NCBI RefSeq assembly: GCF_006438845.1
Contig: NZ_RCZJ01000002.1
Location: forward strand, 1,108,253 to 1,172,252
DNA: 64,000 nt
Source of the DNA: Variovorax ginsengisoli
GTDB taxonomy: Bacteria > Pseudomonadota > Gammaproteobacteria > Burkholderiales > Burkholderiaceae_C
Reading direction: 5' to 3'
Position numbers and translations under genes: made by a program. Of the stretch, positions 1 through 8,425 are shown piece by piece (the stretch's first letter is position 1; each line of letters starts with the position of its first letter). Below the pieces are notes generated by a model. It saw nothing but the letters and a program-made list of their open reading frames with translations, did no database searches and had not been told where the DNA came from.

Positions 1-74
1 CGGTAGCCCTCTGCGCGTGGCCATGTGCCGTCACGGTCTGTACGCGTAAACGCTGTACCTTGCCCGACTCTTGC

Positions 75-91
75 TAGGGAAGAATTCCCTA
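75..91. promoter_or_regulatory. Inverted repeat, possible operator of the first gene
   Basis: A perfect inverted repeat, TAGGGAA-GAA-TTCCCTA, lies 29 bases before the start codon of the secreted protein at 120. Its size and symmetry resemble a site for a dimeric regulator, and the heptad form is similar in style to NarL/RcsB/BvgA-type sites. No T-run follows, so it is not a normal terminator. Function is inferred only. Confidence 0.35.
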
Positions 92-119
92 CGCAACGTC
101 TTCGGAGCTCCGGTACCGC

Positions 120-623
120 ATGAACATCTTCCCAATTCCCCGCTGTGCGGTCGCCGCAATGGCAGGCAGCGCGCTTTTCCTCTGTCTGACGTCAGCGCAT
201 GCGGCGACGAATCCGCCCATCCGCATGGTCGACGGGGTCGAGTACATGTGCGGCGGCGCCAGCAAAGACGAGGCTCGGTTCATGGAGATGGTGGCACCGC
301 GCTGGGCTGCCACGCTCGAATTTGCGCTGGGGCAGACGTCGCGCGGTGTCTCGCCGGAAGACGTGAAAGTGCTCGTTCGCAGCAAGTACACCGGCAAGCA
401 GGTCATGGAGGCGACCGCCACCGGCCCGTTGATGCTTACCCGTCTGGAGCCTGGCGTGTACGAGGTCGAGGCCACCGTCGGCGGTGTCACGCTGACGCAA
501 CTGCTCACCGTTTTCAACGGCACCACAGCCAATGCGCGTTTCGTCTGGCCATCCAACATCGACGTGCCGGCGCTGGCCGGCCGCACCGTGGTGACGCAGG
601 ACGCCACGGCCTCGCGGCAATAA
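120..623 (+). CDS. Secreted protein of unknown function
   Basis: A protein of 167 residues with a clear Sec signal peptide: a hydrophobic stretch at about residues 10-25 and an AHA-A cleavage site near residue 28. The mature part of about 140 residues contains a single Cys in the motif MCGGAS (near residue 45) and a C-terminal segment (about 90-150) that reads like a small beta-sandwich of the carboxypeptidase-regulatory type, with alternating hydrophobic residues. I do not recognise a named family. It is probably periplasmic. The gene is isolated, with a TAGGGAA/TTCCCTA inverted repeat just upstream, and the next gene runs the same way after about 150 bases. Confidence 0.7.
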   Translation: MNIFPIPRCAVAAMAGSALFLCLTSAHAATNPPIRMVDGVEYMCGGASKDEARFMEMVAPRWAATLEFALGQTSRGVSPEDVKVLVRSKYTGKQVMEATATGPLMLTRLEPGVYEVEATVGGVTLTQLLTVFNGTTANARFVWPSNIDVPALAGRTVVTQDATASRQ

Positions 624-776
624 GAATCCTCGCGTCGCCGCCCGCGCGCCTTTGGCGCGGCAGGCGGCACGACGCTTTCGTTTTCGCACGCGGTTGGCAC
701 GGGCCTTGAATGCGCCCTGGCTGCCTTGCACATGCGCTGCCGGGCACCGCCCGTTTCTGATCCTTCCCGGACCCGC

Positions 777-1955
777 ATGCCGCTTCGCCCGCTTTCCTTC
801 CTCACCGCATTGCTGCACGCCTACATCGGCCTGCGTCTGCTGCCCGCGCTGTATGCGCTGTCGCCGGCCACGGCCTGGCTGATGCTGGTCGCACTGATCG
901 GCTCGGCCGCCACCATCCCCTTGCCCTTCGTCGGGCTGCGCGCGAGCCGGCCACCGCTGCACGACGCGTGGCGCTGGATCGGCCTGCTGTGCATGGGCTG
1001 GTTCTCGTCGCTGTTCGTGCTGACGCTGGCGCGCGACGCCGGCCTGCTGCTGGCGTGGGCGGCACAGTGGGCGGGTGCGGTCGTCGACTGGCCCACCGCG
1101 CAACGCTGGAGCACGGTGGCCGTGCCGCTGCTCGCCTCGACCGCGTCGCTGATCGGCTTTTTCAATGCGCGGCGCACCGCGCGGGTGCTGAGGGTGGACG
1201 TGCCAATCGCCGGCCTGCCGCGCGCGCTCATCGGCTTTTCGATCGTCCAGCTGAGCGACATCCATGTCGGGCCGACCATCAAGCGCGGCTACATCCAGCG
1301 CATCGTCGATGCCGCCAACAAGCTGGAGGCCGACGCCATCGCCATCACCGGCGACCTGGTCGACGGCAGCGTGGCCGAATTGCGCGAGCACATCGCCCCG
1401 CTGGCCGGGCTTCGGGCGCGGCACGGCACCTTCGTGGTGACCGGCAACCACGAGTACTACGCGGGCGCCCACGCCTGGATCGCCGAACTGCGCCGGCTCG
1501 GCCTGCGCGTGCTGCTGAACGAACATGTGCTGCTGGGCGCGCGCGGCGCGAAGGGCGCACAAACCGACGAAGAAGTCGGGGCGACCACGCTGGTGCTGGC
1601 CGGCGTGACGGATTTCACCGCGGTGCATTTCGACGCGTCGCAGGCGAGCGACCCGCACGCCGCACTCGTGGGCGCGCCCGAAGCTGCGACGACGCGCGTG
1701 CTGCTGGCACACCAGCCGCGCAGTGCGCCGGCCGCGCTCGAAGCGGGATTCCAGCTGCAGATTTCCGGCCACACGCATGGCGGCCAGTTCTTTCCGTGGA
1801 ACCTGTTCGTGCCATTGCAGCAGCCCTTCGTCGCCGGCCTGCATCGGCTGAAGGGCATGTGGGTCTACACCAGCCGCGGCACCGGCTATTGGGGGCCACC
1901 CAAACGCTTCGGCGCGCCGTCGGAGATCACGTTGCTGCGGCTGGTTGCCGCCTGA
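777..1955 (+). CDS. Membrane-anchored metallophosphoesterase
   Basis: A protein of 392 residues. The first 150 residues hold about four hydrophobic membrane segments. The rest is a calcineurin-type phosphoesterase domain with the usual metal ligands: SDIHVG (D161, H163), ITGDLVDG (D193), TGNHEYY (N224, H225) and SGHTHGG (H332, H334). Members of this YkuE/YaeI-like group hydrolyse phosphoesters or UDP-diacylglucosamine-type lipids at the membrane, but the substrate here cannot be read from the sequence. An ATG at 777 was chosen because it leads straight into the first membrane helix; an ATG at 732 and a TTG at 726 are possible longer starts. The gene converges on the phasin-like gene, with the two stop codons directly adjacent. 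Confidence 0.88.
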   Translation: MPLRPLSFLTALLHAYIGLRLLPALYALSPATAWLMLVALIGSAATIPLPFVGLRASRPPLHDAWRWIGLLCMGWFSSLFVLTLARDAGLLLAWAAQWAGAVVDWPTAQRWSTVAVPLLASTASLIGFFNARRTARVLRVDVPIAGLPRALIGFSIVQLSDIHVGPTIKRGYIQRIVDAANKLEADAIAITGDLVDGSVAELREHIAPLAGLRARHGTFVVTGNHEYYAGAHAWIAELRRLGLRVLLNEHVLLGARGAKGAQTDEEVGATTLVLAGVTDFTAVHFDASQASDPHAALVGAPEAATTRVLLAHQPRSAPAALEAGFQLQISGHTHGGQFFPWNLFVPLQQPFVAGLHRLKGMWVYTSRGTGYWGPPKRFGAPSEITLLRLVAA

Positions 1956-2450
1956 TCAGGCGGCGGGCGGGGCCAGGCGGCGCGCGTTCGCGGTCGCCTT
2001 GGCATGGATCGGCTTGAGCCCGCGCTGAGCGATGCGTGCGCCGGCGCTGCCGATCTGGCTTGCGGTGGCGACCGCGCGCGAACTGGCGTTGAAAAGCTCG
2101 TGGCTGTGGGCCACCGCCTGCGCTGGGGTCAGGCTGGTCGCGAGACCGACCCACGCCGTCGCGCCGCTGAGCCAGTGGCGCATGGAACGTTGTGCCAGCG
2201 AAAAGCCACTGGTGTGAAGCTGATTGGCGACGGCCGCGCTTGACTCGCTCACGGCGGCCAACTTCTCCTGGCCCATCAATTGGAACTCGGTGATGTCTTC
2301 GGCGCTCGGTGCCAGCCCGGCCTTGGCCATGCGTCCGGTGCGCACTTGAATCACGGCACCGGAGCTCATCAGCATCTCTTGAGTCTTCAGGGCGACGTCG
2401 GCCCACAGCATCAGCGGATTGAAAAACCGCGAGGAAAGAAGAGTAGGCAT
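1956..2450 (-). CDS. Phasin-like (polyhydroxyalkanoate granule) protein
   Basis: A protein of 164 residues with the phasin-type pattern: an N-terminal FNPLMLWADV segment, a long amphipathic helical body rich in Ala, Ser and Gln, no signal peptide and no cysteine. Phasins coat polyhydroxyalkanoate granules in the cytoplasm. The family assignment rests on overall composition and on the helix pattern, which is weakly conserved, so the label is moderate. The start at 2450 (MPTLLSSRF) was chosen over an in-frame codon at 2522 because the extra residues are not phasin-like and would cover a promoter region containing a TGCTGCA-type inverted repeat. It diverges from the pagL-like gene. Confidence 0.7.
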   Translation of the reverse strand: MPTLLSSRFFNPLMLWADVALKTQEMLMSSGAVIQVRTGRMAKAGLAPSAEDITEFQLMGQEKLAAVSESSAAVANQLHTSGFSLAQRSMRHWLSGATAWVGLATSLTPAQAVAHSHELFNASSRAVATASQIGSAGARIAQRGLKPIHAKATANARRLAPPAA

Positions 2451-2500
2451 GGGCGTTGCGTCATCGAGCAAAGGGCCACTATAGGCCTGTACCCGACCAA

Positions 2501-2517
2501 TTGCTGCAGTGCAGCAA
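2501..2517. promoter_or_regulatory. Inverted repeat TTGCTGCA-G-TGCAGCAA upstream of the phasin-like gene
   Basis: A perfect 8-bp inverted repeat around a single G, 51 bases upstream of the phasin-like start. It contains CTGC-N3-GCAG, which fits the TGC/GCA-rich sites bound by the PHA-responsive repressor PhaR in other proteobacteria. The link to PhaR is an inference from motif and position. Confidence 0.4.
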
Positions 2518-2624
2518 CGCAAAAGAGTGCGTCCTACCTTTCCTGAAGAAATTTGCCAATTTTTACCGTTCTAGTTGAAGCAAATACTCCGACTCCGATC
2601 TACCTCTTTCATGGATCCAGATTC

Positions 2625-3200
2625 ATGACATCCAAGTTCAGCGTGGCCTGCGCCTCCCTAGGTACGAGCCTGCTCCTGCTCTTAGGCGCAGGTCCCGCGG
2701 CGGCCTTTGGCGATGCGACACCCGGTTTTTACGTGGAAGGCGGCAGCACCTTCCAGGGCGGCGCCGACGCCGATGCGTGGGCCGCCGGCGCCGTGCTGCC
2801 ATGGTCGCCGAGCGGCGACTACACGGTCGACGGTCGGTCTTTCGCCTGGGACCTCTTCGCCAGCCAGTGGCGCTCACCTGAACGGCTCGACGGTGGTCGC
2901 CGCAACTACGCGCAGATCGGCGTGATCGCCACCTGGCGTTACCGCTTCGATGCCGGCCGGTCGCCCTGGTTCGCCGACGCAGGGATCGGCGGCACGGTGA
3001 TGAACCATATCTACCGCCCGACGGAGCGTCCGTTCAGCAGCACGTTCCAGTTCACCGAGGTGTTGGGCTTAGGCCGCAGCTTCGGCCAGCGCGGCGAGCA
3101 CGAGGTGTCGATGCGCGTTCAGCACTTTTCCAATGCGGGCATCAAGAAGCCGAACCCGGGCGCCAACTTCGTGCGCCTCCGCTACCTGTATCGGTTCTAG
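2625..3200 (+). CDS. Lipid A 3-O-deacylase, PagL-like outer-membrane protein
   Basis: A protein of 191 residues with a signal peptide (hydrophobic residues 9-24, AAA-F cleavage near 27) and an outer-membrane beta-barrel pattern ending in a terminal phenylalanine (YLYRF). The C-terminal motif QHFSNAGIKKPNPG carries the His-x-Ser pair (H167, S169) that is catalytic in PagL, the enzyme that removes the 3-O acyl chain from lipid A in the outer membrane. The acidic residue expected about 12 residues later reads as Ala-Asn (PGANF), so activity may be altered. The start at 2625 was chosen because it begins the signal peptide; an in-frame ATG at 2553 would add 24 residues with no function apparent. 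Monocistronic. Confidence 0.82.
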   Translation: MTSKFSVACASLGTSLLLLLGAGPAAAFGDATPGFYVEGGSTFQGGADADAWAAGAVLPWSPSGDYTVDGRSFAWDLFASQWRSPERLDGGRRNYAQIGVIATWRYRFDAGRSPWFADAGIGGTVMNHIYRPTERPFSSTFQFTEVLGLGRSFGQRGEHEVSMRVQHFSNAGIKKPNPGANFVRLRYLYRF

Positions 3201-3218
3201 CAAGACGGGATCGATTGC

Positions 3219-4802
3219 TCAGCGGTCAACCGACTCGCCAGCTTCGGCCCGCAACACGTGCGTGGCCTTCGAGAGATCGTCCAGCCACGCCGCATACGCC
3301 TCGTCGCGATGCGCCGGATCGCCGCGCAGCAGCGCCGAGGGATGCAGCGTGACCAGCACCCGCTCACCACGCGGCCCGGTGTGCCATTGCCCGCGTTCGC
3401 TCATCACCGCCACCGCCCGACCGAGCACGGCGCGCGCAGCCGTCGCGCCCAAAGCCAACACCGCCTGCGGACGGACCTGCGCCATCTCGCTTTCGAGCCA
3501 GTGCAGACACGCGGCCGCTTCGCGTTGCGTCGGCGTCTTGTGGATGCGCCGCTTCCCGCGCAGCTCGAACTTGAAATGCTTCACCGCGTTGGTCACGTAG
3601 AGCGCATCGCGCGGCCAGCCGAGCTCGCCGATCGCGCGGTCGAACAGCTGGCCGGCCGGGCCCACGAAAGGACGCCCGCGCAGATCCTCCTGATCGCCCG
3701 GCTGCTCGCCGACGACCATCAGCGCAGCGCCCGGAGGACCTTCGCCGAAGACCGACTGGGTCGCATGTTCACCGATCGGGCATTCGCGGCAGCGGTCGGT
3801 GGCGCGACGCAGCTGCGCCAACGCATCGGCGGGGTCGGCCGGCAAAGACACGCTGGACGAATCGAGGACTGGCGCCCCGGCGTGTTGCTCGAAAAGCGCC
3901 GATTCGACAGCGCGCTCAACGGGCCGCTCGATCGGCACGATGCGGCGCGCAGTGCGAGTGGCCGGCGCGTCGATCATGCGGCAGCTGCGCGCCATCGCTT
4001 CGGCCGCGAGCGGCGAGATCAACTCGGCTTCGGGCAGGTTGTGCCAGTAACGGCGCGGCATTTCCTTCTGCATCATCGCGAGCTTGAGCCGGGCCGGATT
4101 GAAGATGTTCGCGTAATAGGTGAGCCACAACGCCTCGCCGGCATCGGCCGGCGGCGCGTCTTCGGCGCGCGCGCCGGGACCGAATTCGAGCCGGCCTTCG
4201 GACGCCGGTTTGTCGGTCACGGCCATCGCATCCGCCGACGATCCGGGATGCCATTCGACCGACCGTTCAGGCGTCAATATGGCCCATCGCATCTGCGTGA
4301 ACCTGCGCATGAAGAAGGGCGCGACGGCTTCGACGATGTGGTGTTCGGGCTCGAACCACGCCACATGCAGCGGCGCCCGACCCTCGTCCTCCGTCACCGT
4401 CCGAAAGCGCACGAAGGCCTTCATCTTGTGCATGTCCCGGCGCACCGCTTGCGCCATGTGCTGCGCGCGAACGCGGTCGGCATCGATGGTGTCGTGACGC
4501 AAGCCGGGCTCATGCACCAGGCGCCACAGCAAGCGGTAGAGCAGGCCGAAACGCGCCGAATCTTGATGAAGCACCACGGTCTCGCAAAGCCGCACGAAGG
4601 CCGGTGGCACGATGGCCGACGCACTGGCTACGCCCTGCGCACGCGGTGCCTCGAGCGAAGCGAAGAGGTCGCCTTCGGCAGAGGCCCGGGTATGCCAGAC
4701 CACATCGTCGGGCGGCACCTGTCGAGCCAGCAAGGCACGCGCCTCGCTGCGAAAACCGGGCCAATCGATGTCGCTGGAAAGCGTGACGGTCTGCGATGCC
4801 AT
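3219..4802 (-). CDS. UdgX-type uracil-DNA glycosylase fused to an N-terminal DNA-metabolism domain
   Basis: A protein of 527 residues with two parts. Residues 1 to about 260 match the TIGR03915/DUF4130 domain (probable DNA metabolism), with conserved HHIVEAVAPFF and RYWHNLPE segments. Residues about 325-510 are a family 4-like uracil-DNA glycosylase with the UdgX signatures: CRECPIG cysteines for the 4Fe-4S cluster, GEQPGDQED, the KRRIH loop (417-421) and LHPSALLR. In characterised UdgX, the loop His forms a covalent bond with the abasic site after uracil removal, so the enzyme stays linked to DNA. The start at 4802 (MASQTV) is preferred; an ATG at 4835 is also possible. It lies 41 bases downstream of the radical SAM gene and is probably co-transcribed with it. 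Confidence 0.9.
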   Translation of the reverse strand: MASQTVTLSSDIDWPGFRSEARALLARQVPPDDVVWHTRASAEGDLFASLEAPRAQGVASASAIVPPAFVRLCETVVLHQDSARFGLLYRLLWRLVHEPGLRHDTIDADRVRAQHMAQAVRRDMHKMKAFVRFRTVTEDEGRAPLHVAWFEPEHHIVEAVAPFFMRRFTQMRWAILTPERSVEWHPGSSADAMAVTDKPASEGRLEFGPGARAEDAPPADAGEALWLTYYANIFNPARLKLAMMQKEMPRRYWHNLPEAELISPLAAEAMARSCRMIDAPATRTARRIVPIERPVERAVESALFEQHAGAPVLDSSSVSLPADPADALAQLRRATDRCRECPIGEHATQSVFGEGPPGAALMVVGEQPGDQEDLRGRPFVGPAGQLFDRAIGELGWPRDALYVTNAVKHFKFELRGKRRIHKTPTQREAAACLHWLESEMAQVRPQAVLALGATAARAVLGRAVAVMSERGQWHTGPRGERVLVTLHPSALLRGDPAHRDEAYAAWLDDLSKATHVLRAEAGESVDR

Positions 4803-4843
4803 GACGCAATGTCCGGCGTGCGCCTCATGCGCCATGTAGGCGC

Positions 4844-6130
4844 TCAGGCGGAAAAGAGTGAGGCTTGCACCGGCGCGGGCGCGAAGCGCGCGGCGAAGTC
4901 GCCGGCATCCAATGCACGGCCCGGTCGATGGTCGGCCACCACGACGAACGGCATGACCTTTTTCAGCGGCACATGCAGCCGCCCGAGGTCGGCGCTGCGC
5001 ACACGTCGCACACGGCGCGCGACCAGCAGACGCTCGACGGTCTTCACGCCAAGGCCTGGCACGCGCAGCAGCATCTCGCGCGGTGCGGTGTTGAGGTCGA
5101 CCGGAAAGCGGTCGCGATGCGCCAGCGCCCAGGCCAGCTTGGGATCGACGTCGAGCGACAGCATTCCCGGTGCACCTGCGGTCGACGGCGGCACGATCTC
5201 GTCGTGCGTGAAGCCGTAGAAGCGCATCAGCCAATCGGCCTGGTAGAGCCGGTGCTCGCGCACCATCGGTGGCGCGGCGAGAGGAAGCGCCGACGACGCA
5301 TCGGGTATCGGACTGAACGCCGAGTAATAGACCCGGCGCAGCTTAAAGGCGCCATAGAGATTGGCGCTGGCCGAGAGAATGGTGCGGTCGTCCGTGGCAT
5401 CGGCACCGACGATCATCTGCGTGCTCTGGCCGGCCGGCGCGAACATCGGCGCCACGGCGCGACGTGGCCGCGACTGCGGCATCGACATCACGTGCGTCTG
5501 CGCCGCTTCTCGCTTCGCATCCTTCGCATCGTCGATGTGCACCCGCAAGCGCGCCATCGAGCGCCGGATGGCCGCGCCGTCTTTTTCGGGAGCGAGGGCT
5601 TCGAGCCCCTGCACGGTCGGCAGCTCGACGTTGATGCTGAGCCGATCGGCGTAGCGTCCCGCGCGCTGCAGCAGTTCGGGCGAGGCGTCGGGGATTGTCT
5701 TGAGGTGGATGTACCCGCGAAAGTCGTGCACTTCGCGGAGCACGCGCGCCACCTCGACCACCTGCTCCATCGTGTAGTCGGGGCTCTGGATGATGCCGCT
5801 GGACAAGAACAGGCCCTCGATGCAATTACGGCGATAGAAGTCGAGCGTGAGCTGCACCACCTCGTCGACCGTGAAGCGCGCGCGCGGCACATTGCTCGTC
5901 ACGCGGTTCACGCAGTACAGGCAGTCGTACTGGCAGAAGTTGGTCATCAGGATCTTAAGCAGCGAGATGCACCGCCCATCGGGCGCATAGCTGTGGCAGA
6001 TGCCCGAGCCCTCCGTCGAGCCGATCCCGCGCCCGCCGACGGAGTTGCGTTTGCCCGTGCCGCTGGAAGCGCAGGAAGCGTCGTACTTGGCGGCGTCGGC
6101 CAGGATGGCCAATTTGCGATCTGTGTTCAC
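4844..6130 (-). CDS. Putative DNA modification/repair radical SAM protein
   Basis: A protein of 428 residues of the TIGR03916 type. The radical SAM cluster ligands are seen in CQYDCLYC (C66, C70, C73), an unusual CxxxCxxC near the N-terminus, preceded by a conserved GICHSYAPDGRC segment. The C-terminal part (about 330-400) contains a helix-hairpin-helix element (LLRVPGLGVKTVERLL), which points to DNA binding. The reaction is not known. Genes of this family are found almost always beside UdgX-fusion genes, as here, so the two proteins are thought to act in one DNA repair pathway. It is the first gene of the pair; the start at 6130 follows a short AT-rich leader. Confidence 0.9.
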   Translation of the reverse strand: MNTDRKLAILADAAKYDASCASSGTGKRNSVGGRGIGSTEGSGICHSYAPDGRCISLLKILMTNFCQYDCLYCVNRVTSNVPRARFTVDEVVQLTLDFYRRNCIEGLFLSSGIIQSPDYTMEQVVEVARVLREVHDFRGYIHLKTIPDASPELLQRAGRYADRLSINVELPTVQGLEALAPEKDGAAIRRSMARLRVHIDDAKDAKREAAQTHVMSMPQSRPRRAVAPMFAPAGQSTQMIVGADATDDRTILSASANLYGAFKLRRVYYSAFSPIPDASSALPLAAPPMVREHRLYQADWLMRFYGFTHDEIVPPSTAGAPGMLSLDVDPKLAWALAHRDRFPVDLNTAPREMLLRVPGLGVKTVERLLVARRVRRVRSADLGRLHVPLKKVMPFVVVADHRPGRALDAGDFAARFAPAPVQASLFSA

Positions 6131-6191
6131 TGTACGAATTTACAGTGATTCGATCATCCCTTCGGCCGTGTCGACTTCAGCCGGCCGCTGC

Positions 6192-7190
6192 CTATGGCTG
6201 CCCGGCGGACCGACGCCGCGCCCGCACTTCCATCGCGACATAGCCGACCGTCGCGATCGCCAGCGGTGCCAGGTAGTACAGCGCCCGGTAGCCGATCAAC
6301 GCCGCCAGAATCTCGCCCTGCGGCAAGCGATGCGCGAGCAGTGCGACGAACACCGCCTCCAGCACCCCGAGCCCCGCAGGCACGTGCGTGATGACGCCGG
6401 CGACGGCGCCGACCATCAACACGGCCAGCACTTCGGGGTAGGCCACCTTCTGCTGCAGCAGCACCCACACCACGCCGCCCATCAGGCTCCAGTTGGCACA
6501 GGACATCACCAATTGCAGCAGCGCCATGCGAAGGCCTGGAGGCTGCCATGCGTGGCCGCGCACATGCCACGTCTTGTGGCTGGCGAACGCACAGAGCGCC
6601 AGATAGGCGGCAGCCAGCGCCAGCAGCGCCGCGCCGAGGATGCGCAGGCCACCGTCGCCGATCTTCCAGTCGGCCGGCAGCTCCAGCGGCCAGAAGCAGA
6701 AGGCCGCGCCCGCCACCACCAAGTAGCCGAACCAGTTGGTCAGCATGCTGAAACCGAGCACGCGCGTGATGGTGTCGTTGTCCAGGCCCAGCCGCGAATA
6801 GAGCCGGTAGCGGAACGCCACGCCGCCCACCAGCGAGCCCAGGTTGAGGTTGAAGGCATAGCTGACAAAGGTGACCGCCATCACGGTGCCCGCGCCGAGC
6901 GCATGACCGGTGCTGCGCCGCCCCAGAAGGTCGTAGGTGCTGTAAAGCACGAAGCTCGTTGCCGCGAGAGCCGCGGCCGTTGCCAGTACGCTGACGGGCA
7001 TGCGCGAGAAGGCCTCGAGCACCTCGGACCAGTCGATGCCACGCGCCTGCTTGACCAGCAGCCAGGCGATCAAAGCGAAGAAGACCCACGTCCCGATGCG
7101 CTTGACCCAGGGCCACCAGCGCCGCTTCCCGGTCGGCGCGTCGCCCCCCTGCGCCCGCGGTTCGGCAGCGGGCACGGGCTGCGCCGCCAT
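6192..7190 (-). CDS. ybhN: YbhN-type integral membrane protein (lysylphosphatidylglycerol synthase TM-domain family)
   Basis: A protein of 332 residues with about eight hydrophobic helices, of the UPF0104/LPG_synthase_TM family. It includes the family's SYAFNLNLGSLVGG and THVPAGLGVLEAVF segments. The protein lacks the C-terminal catalytic domain of MprF, so it is more likely a lipid-handling or flippase-like partner than a lysyl transferase. Its ATG (7190-7188) overlaps the stop of clsB by one base (TGATG), which suggests translational coupling. Together with clsB and the ybhP-like gene it repeats the E. coli ybhP-ybhO-ybhN order, so a role in phospholipid handling is inferred. Confidence 0.87.
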   Translation of the reverse strand: MAAQPVPAAEPRAQGGDAPTGKRRWWPWVKRIGTWVFFALIAWLLVKQARGIDWSEVLEAFSRMPVSVLATAAALAATSFVLYSTYDLLGRRSTGHALGAGTVMAVTFVSYAFNLNLGSLVGGVAFRYRLYSRLGLDNDTITRVLGFSMLTNWFGYLVVAGAAFCFWPLELPADWKIGDGGLRILGAALLALAAAYLALCAFASHKTWHVRGHAWQPPGLRMALLQLVMSCANWSLMGGVVWVLLQQKVAYPEVLAVLMVGAVAGVITHVPAGLGVLEAVFVALLAHRLPQGEILAALIGYRALYYLAPLAIATVGYVAMEVRARRRSAGQP

Positions 7191-8425
7191 CACGCCGCCT
7201 CGGTCTGCGTGGCGCCGCCCGTCGGCGTGGGTGGCGGATCGAGCGGCTTGAGCCGCGGTGCATGGCGCGGCAACCACCCGACGAGCGATGGATACCAACG
7301 CAGCACGTGGAAGATGAAGAAGCTGCGCACCAGGCGCCATCCGCTCCACTCGGTGAGGTCCTCGACGCGGATTTCCTTGCAGCTGTGCTGTACGAGATGG
7401 TCCAGCCGCTCGCTGAGCGTGCGGTTGAACGCCTCGTCGCGCACGATCACATTGGCTTCGAGATTGAGCGACAGGCTCAATGGATCGAGGTTGCTCGATC
7501 CGACGGTGCTCCAACGGTCGTCCATGACCGCGACCTTGCCATGCAGCGGGCGCTCGCAGTACTCGTAGACATGCACGCCGGCGTGGATGAGATGGTGGTA
7601 GAGCAGGCTGGCTGCGGTCTTGACGATGGGCATGTCCGGCTCGCCCTGAAGGATCAGGCTCACATCGACGCCGCGCCGGGCCGCCTGTCGCATCGCCTTG
7701 ATCAGCCTATAGCCAGGAAAGAAATAGGCGTTGGCAATGACCACGCGCTTGCGGGCGGTGCGAAGGGCCGCACGGTAGTGCCGCTCGATGTCGTTGGTGT
7801 GATGGCGGTTGTCCCGTGTGACGAATTGCACCTGAGCCTCGCCGGTGGCGCCGTTGACCTCCTCATGGTGGGCGGCACGCAGCCGGCGGCGGAACCAGCC
7901 CACGCCTTTGCCGCCGACGGCGATCGAGCGCAGGACGAAGCGATGAATGTCCGAAACGATCGGGCCGGTCAACTCCACCGCGTAATCCTGCTTGGCCTTG
8001 GGGCCGAAGTCCATCACATGGTCGGCTGAATAATTGATGCCACCGACGAAGGCGCGCTGCCCGTCGACCACGACGATCTTGCGGTGCATGCGCCGAAACA
8101 CATTGAGCCGTTGACCGAAGAAGCGCTGACCGGGATCGAAAACACGGACCTTGACGCCCACCGACGTCAGACCCCGGATGAACTCCGGGGACAAGTCGGG
8201 CGAGCCGAAGCCATCGATCATCAGGTCGACCTTCGCGCCGCGTTGCGCCGCGGCACGCAAGGCCGCATGCAAACCCTTGCCGATCTTGTCCTCGAAGAGG
8301 ATGAAGGTCTCGACGATGACTTCCCGCTGCGCATTGCCGATGGCCTCGAACACGGCCGGAAAGAACTCCTCGCCGTTTTCGAGCAGGCTGATTCGATTGC
8401 CGTCGACCCATTTGCTGGCAATCAC
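7190..8425 (-). CDS. clsB: Cardiolipin synthase B
   Basis: A phospholipase D-family protein of 411 residues, the usual length for ClsB. The two HKD motifs are visible: HRKIVVVDG with following GGINYSADH, and HGKVAVMDD with [18 protein letters not shown]. ClsB joins phosphatidylglycerol (or phosphatidylethanolamine with phosphatidylglycerol) to make cardiolipin at the inner membrane. The start is taken as GTG at 8425, whose bases overlap the stop of the ybhP-like gene as GTGA; the resulting N-terminus ([16 protein letters not shown]) fits the family. A longer reading frame exists upstream but lies entirely inside the previous gene. Middle gene of a three-gene coupled operon. Confidence 0.93.
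   Translation of the reverse strand: MIASKWVDGNRISLLENGEEFFPAVFEAIGNAQREVIVETFILFEDKIGKGLHAALRAAAQRGAKVDLMIDGFGSPDLSPEFIRGLTSVGVKVRVFDPGQRFFGQRLNVFRRMHRKIVVVDGQRAFVGGINYSADHVMDFGPKAKQDYAVELTGPIVSDIHRFVLRSIAVGGKGVGWFRRRLRAAHHEEVNGATGEAQVQFVTRDNRHHTNDIERHYRAALRTARKRVVIANAYFFPGYRLIKAMRQAARRGVDVSLILQGEPDMPIVKTAASLLYHHLIHAGVHVYEYCERPLHGKVAVMDDRWSTVGSSNLDPLSLSLNLEANVIVRDEAFNRTLSERLDHLVQHSCKEIRVEDLTEWSGWRLVRSFFIFHVLRWYPSLVGWLPRHAPRLKPLDPPPTPTGGATQTEAA

Noticed and set aside
192..1844. 550-residue minus-strand open frame opposite the metallophosphoesterase
   Set aside because: Its composition is Arg/His/Gln-rich with no domain, and the plus-strand genes carry signal peptide and metal motifs.
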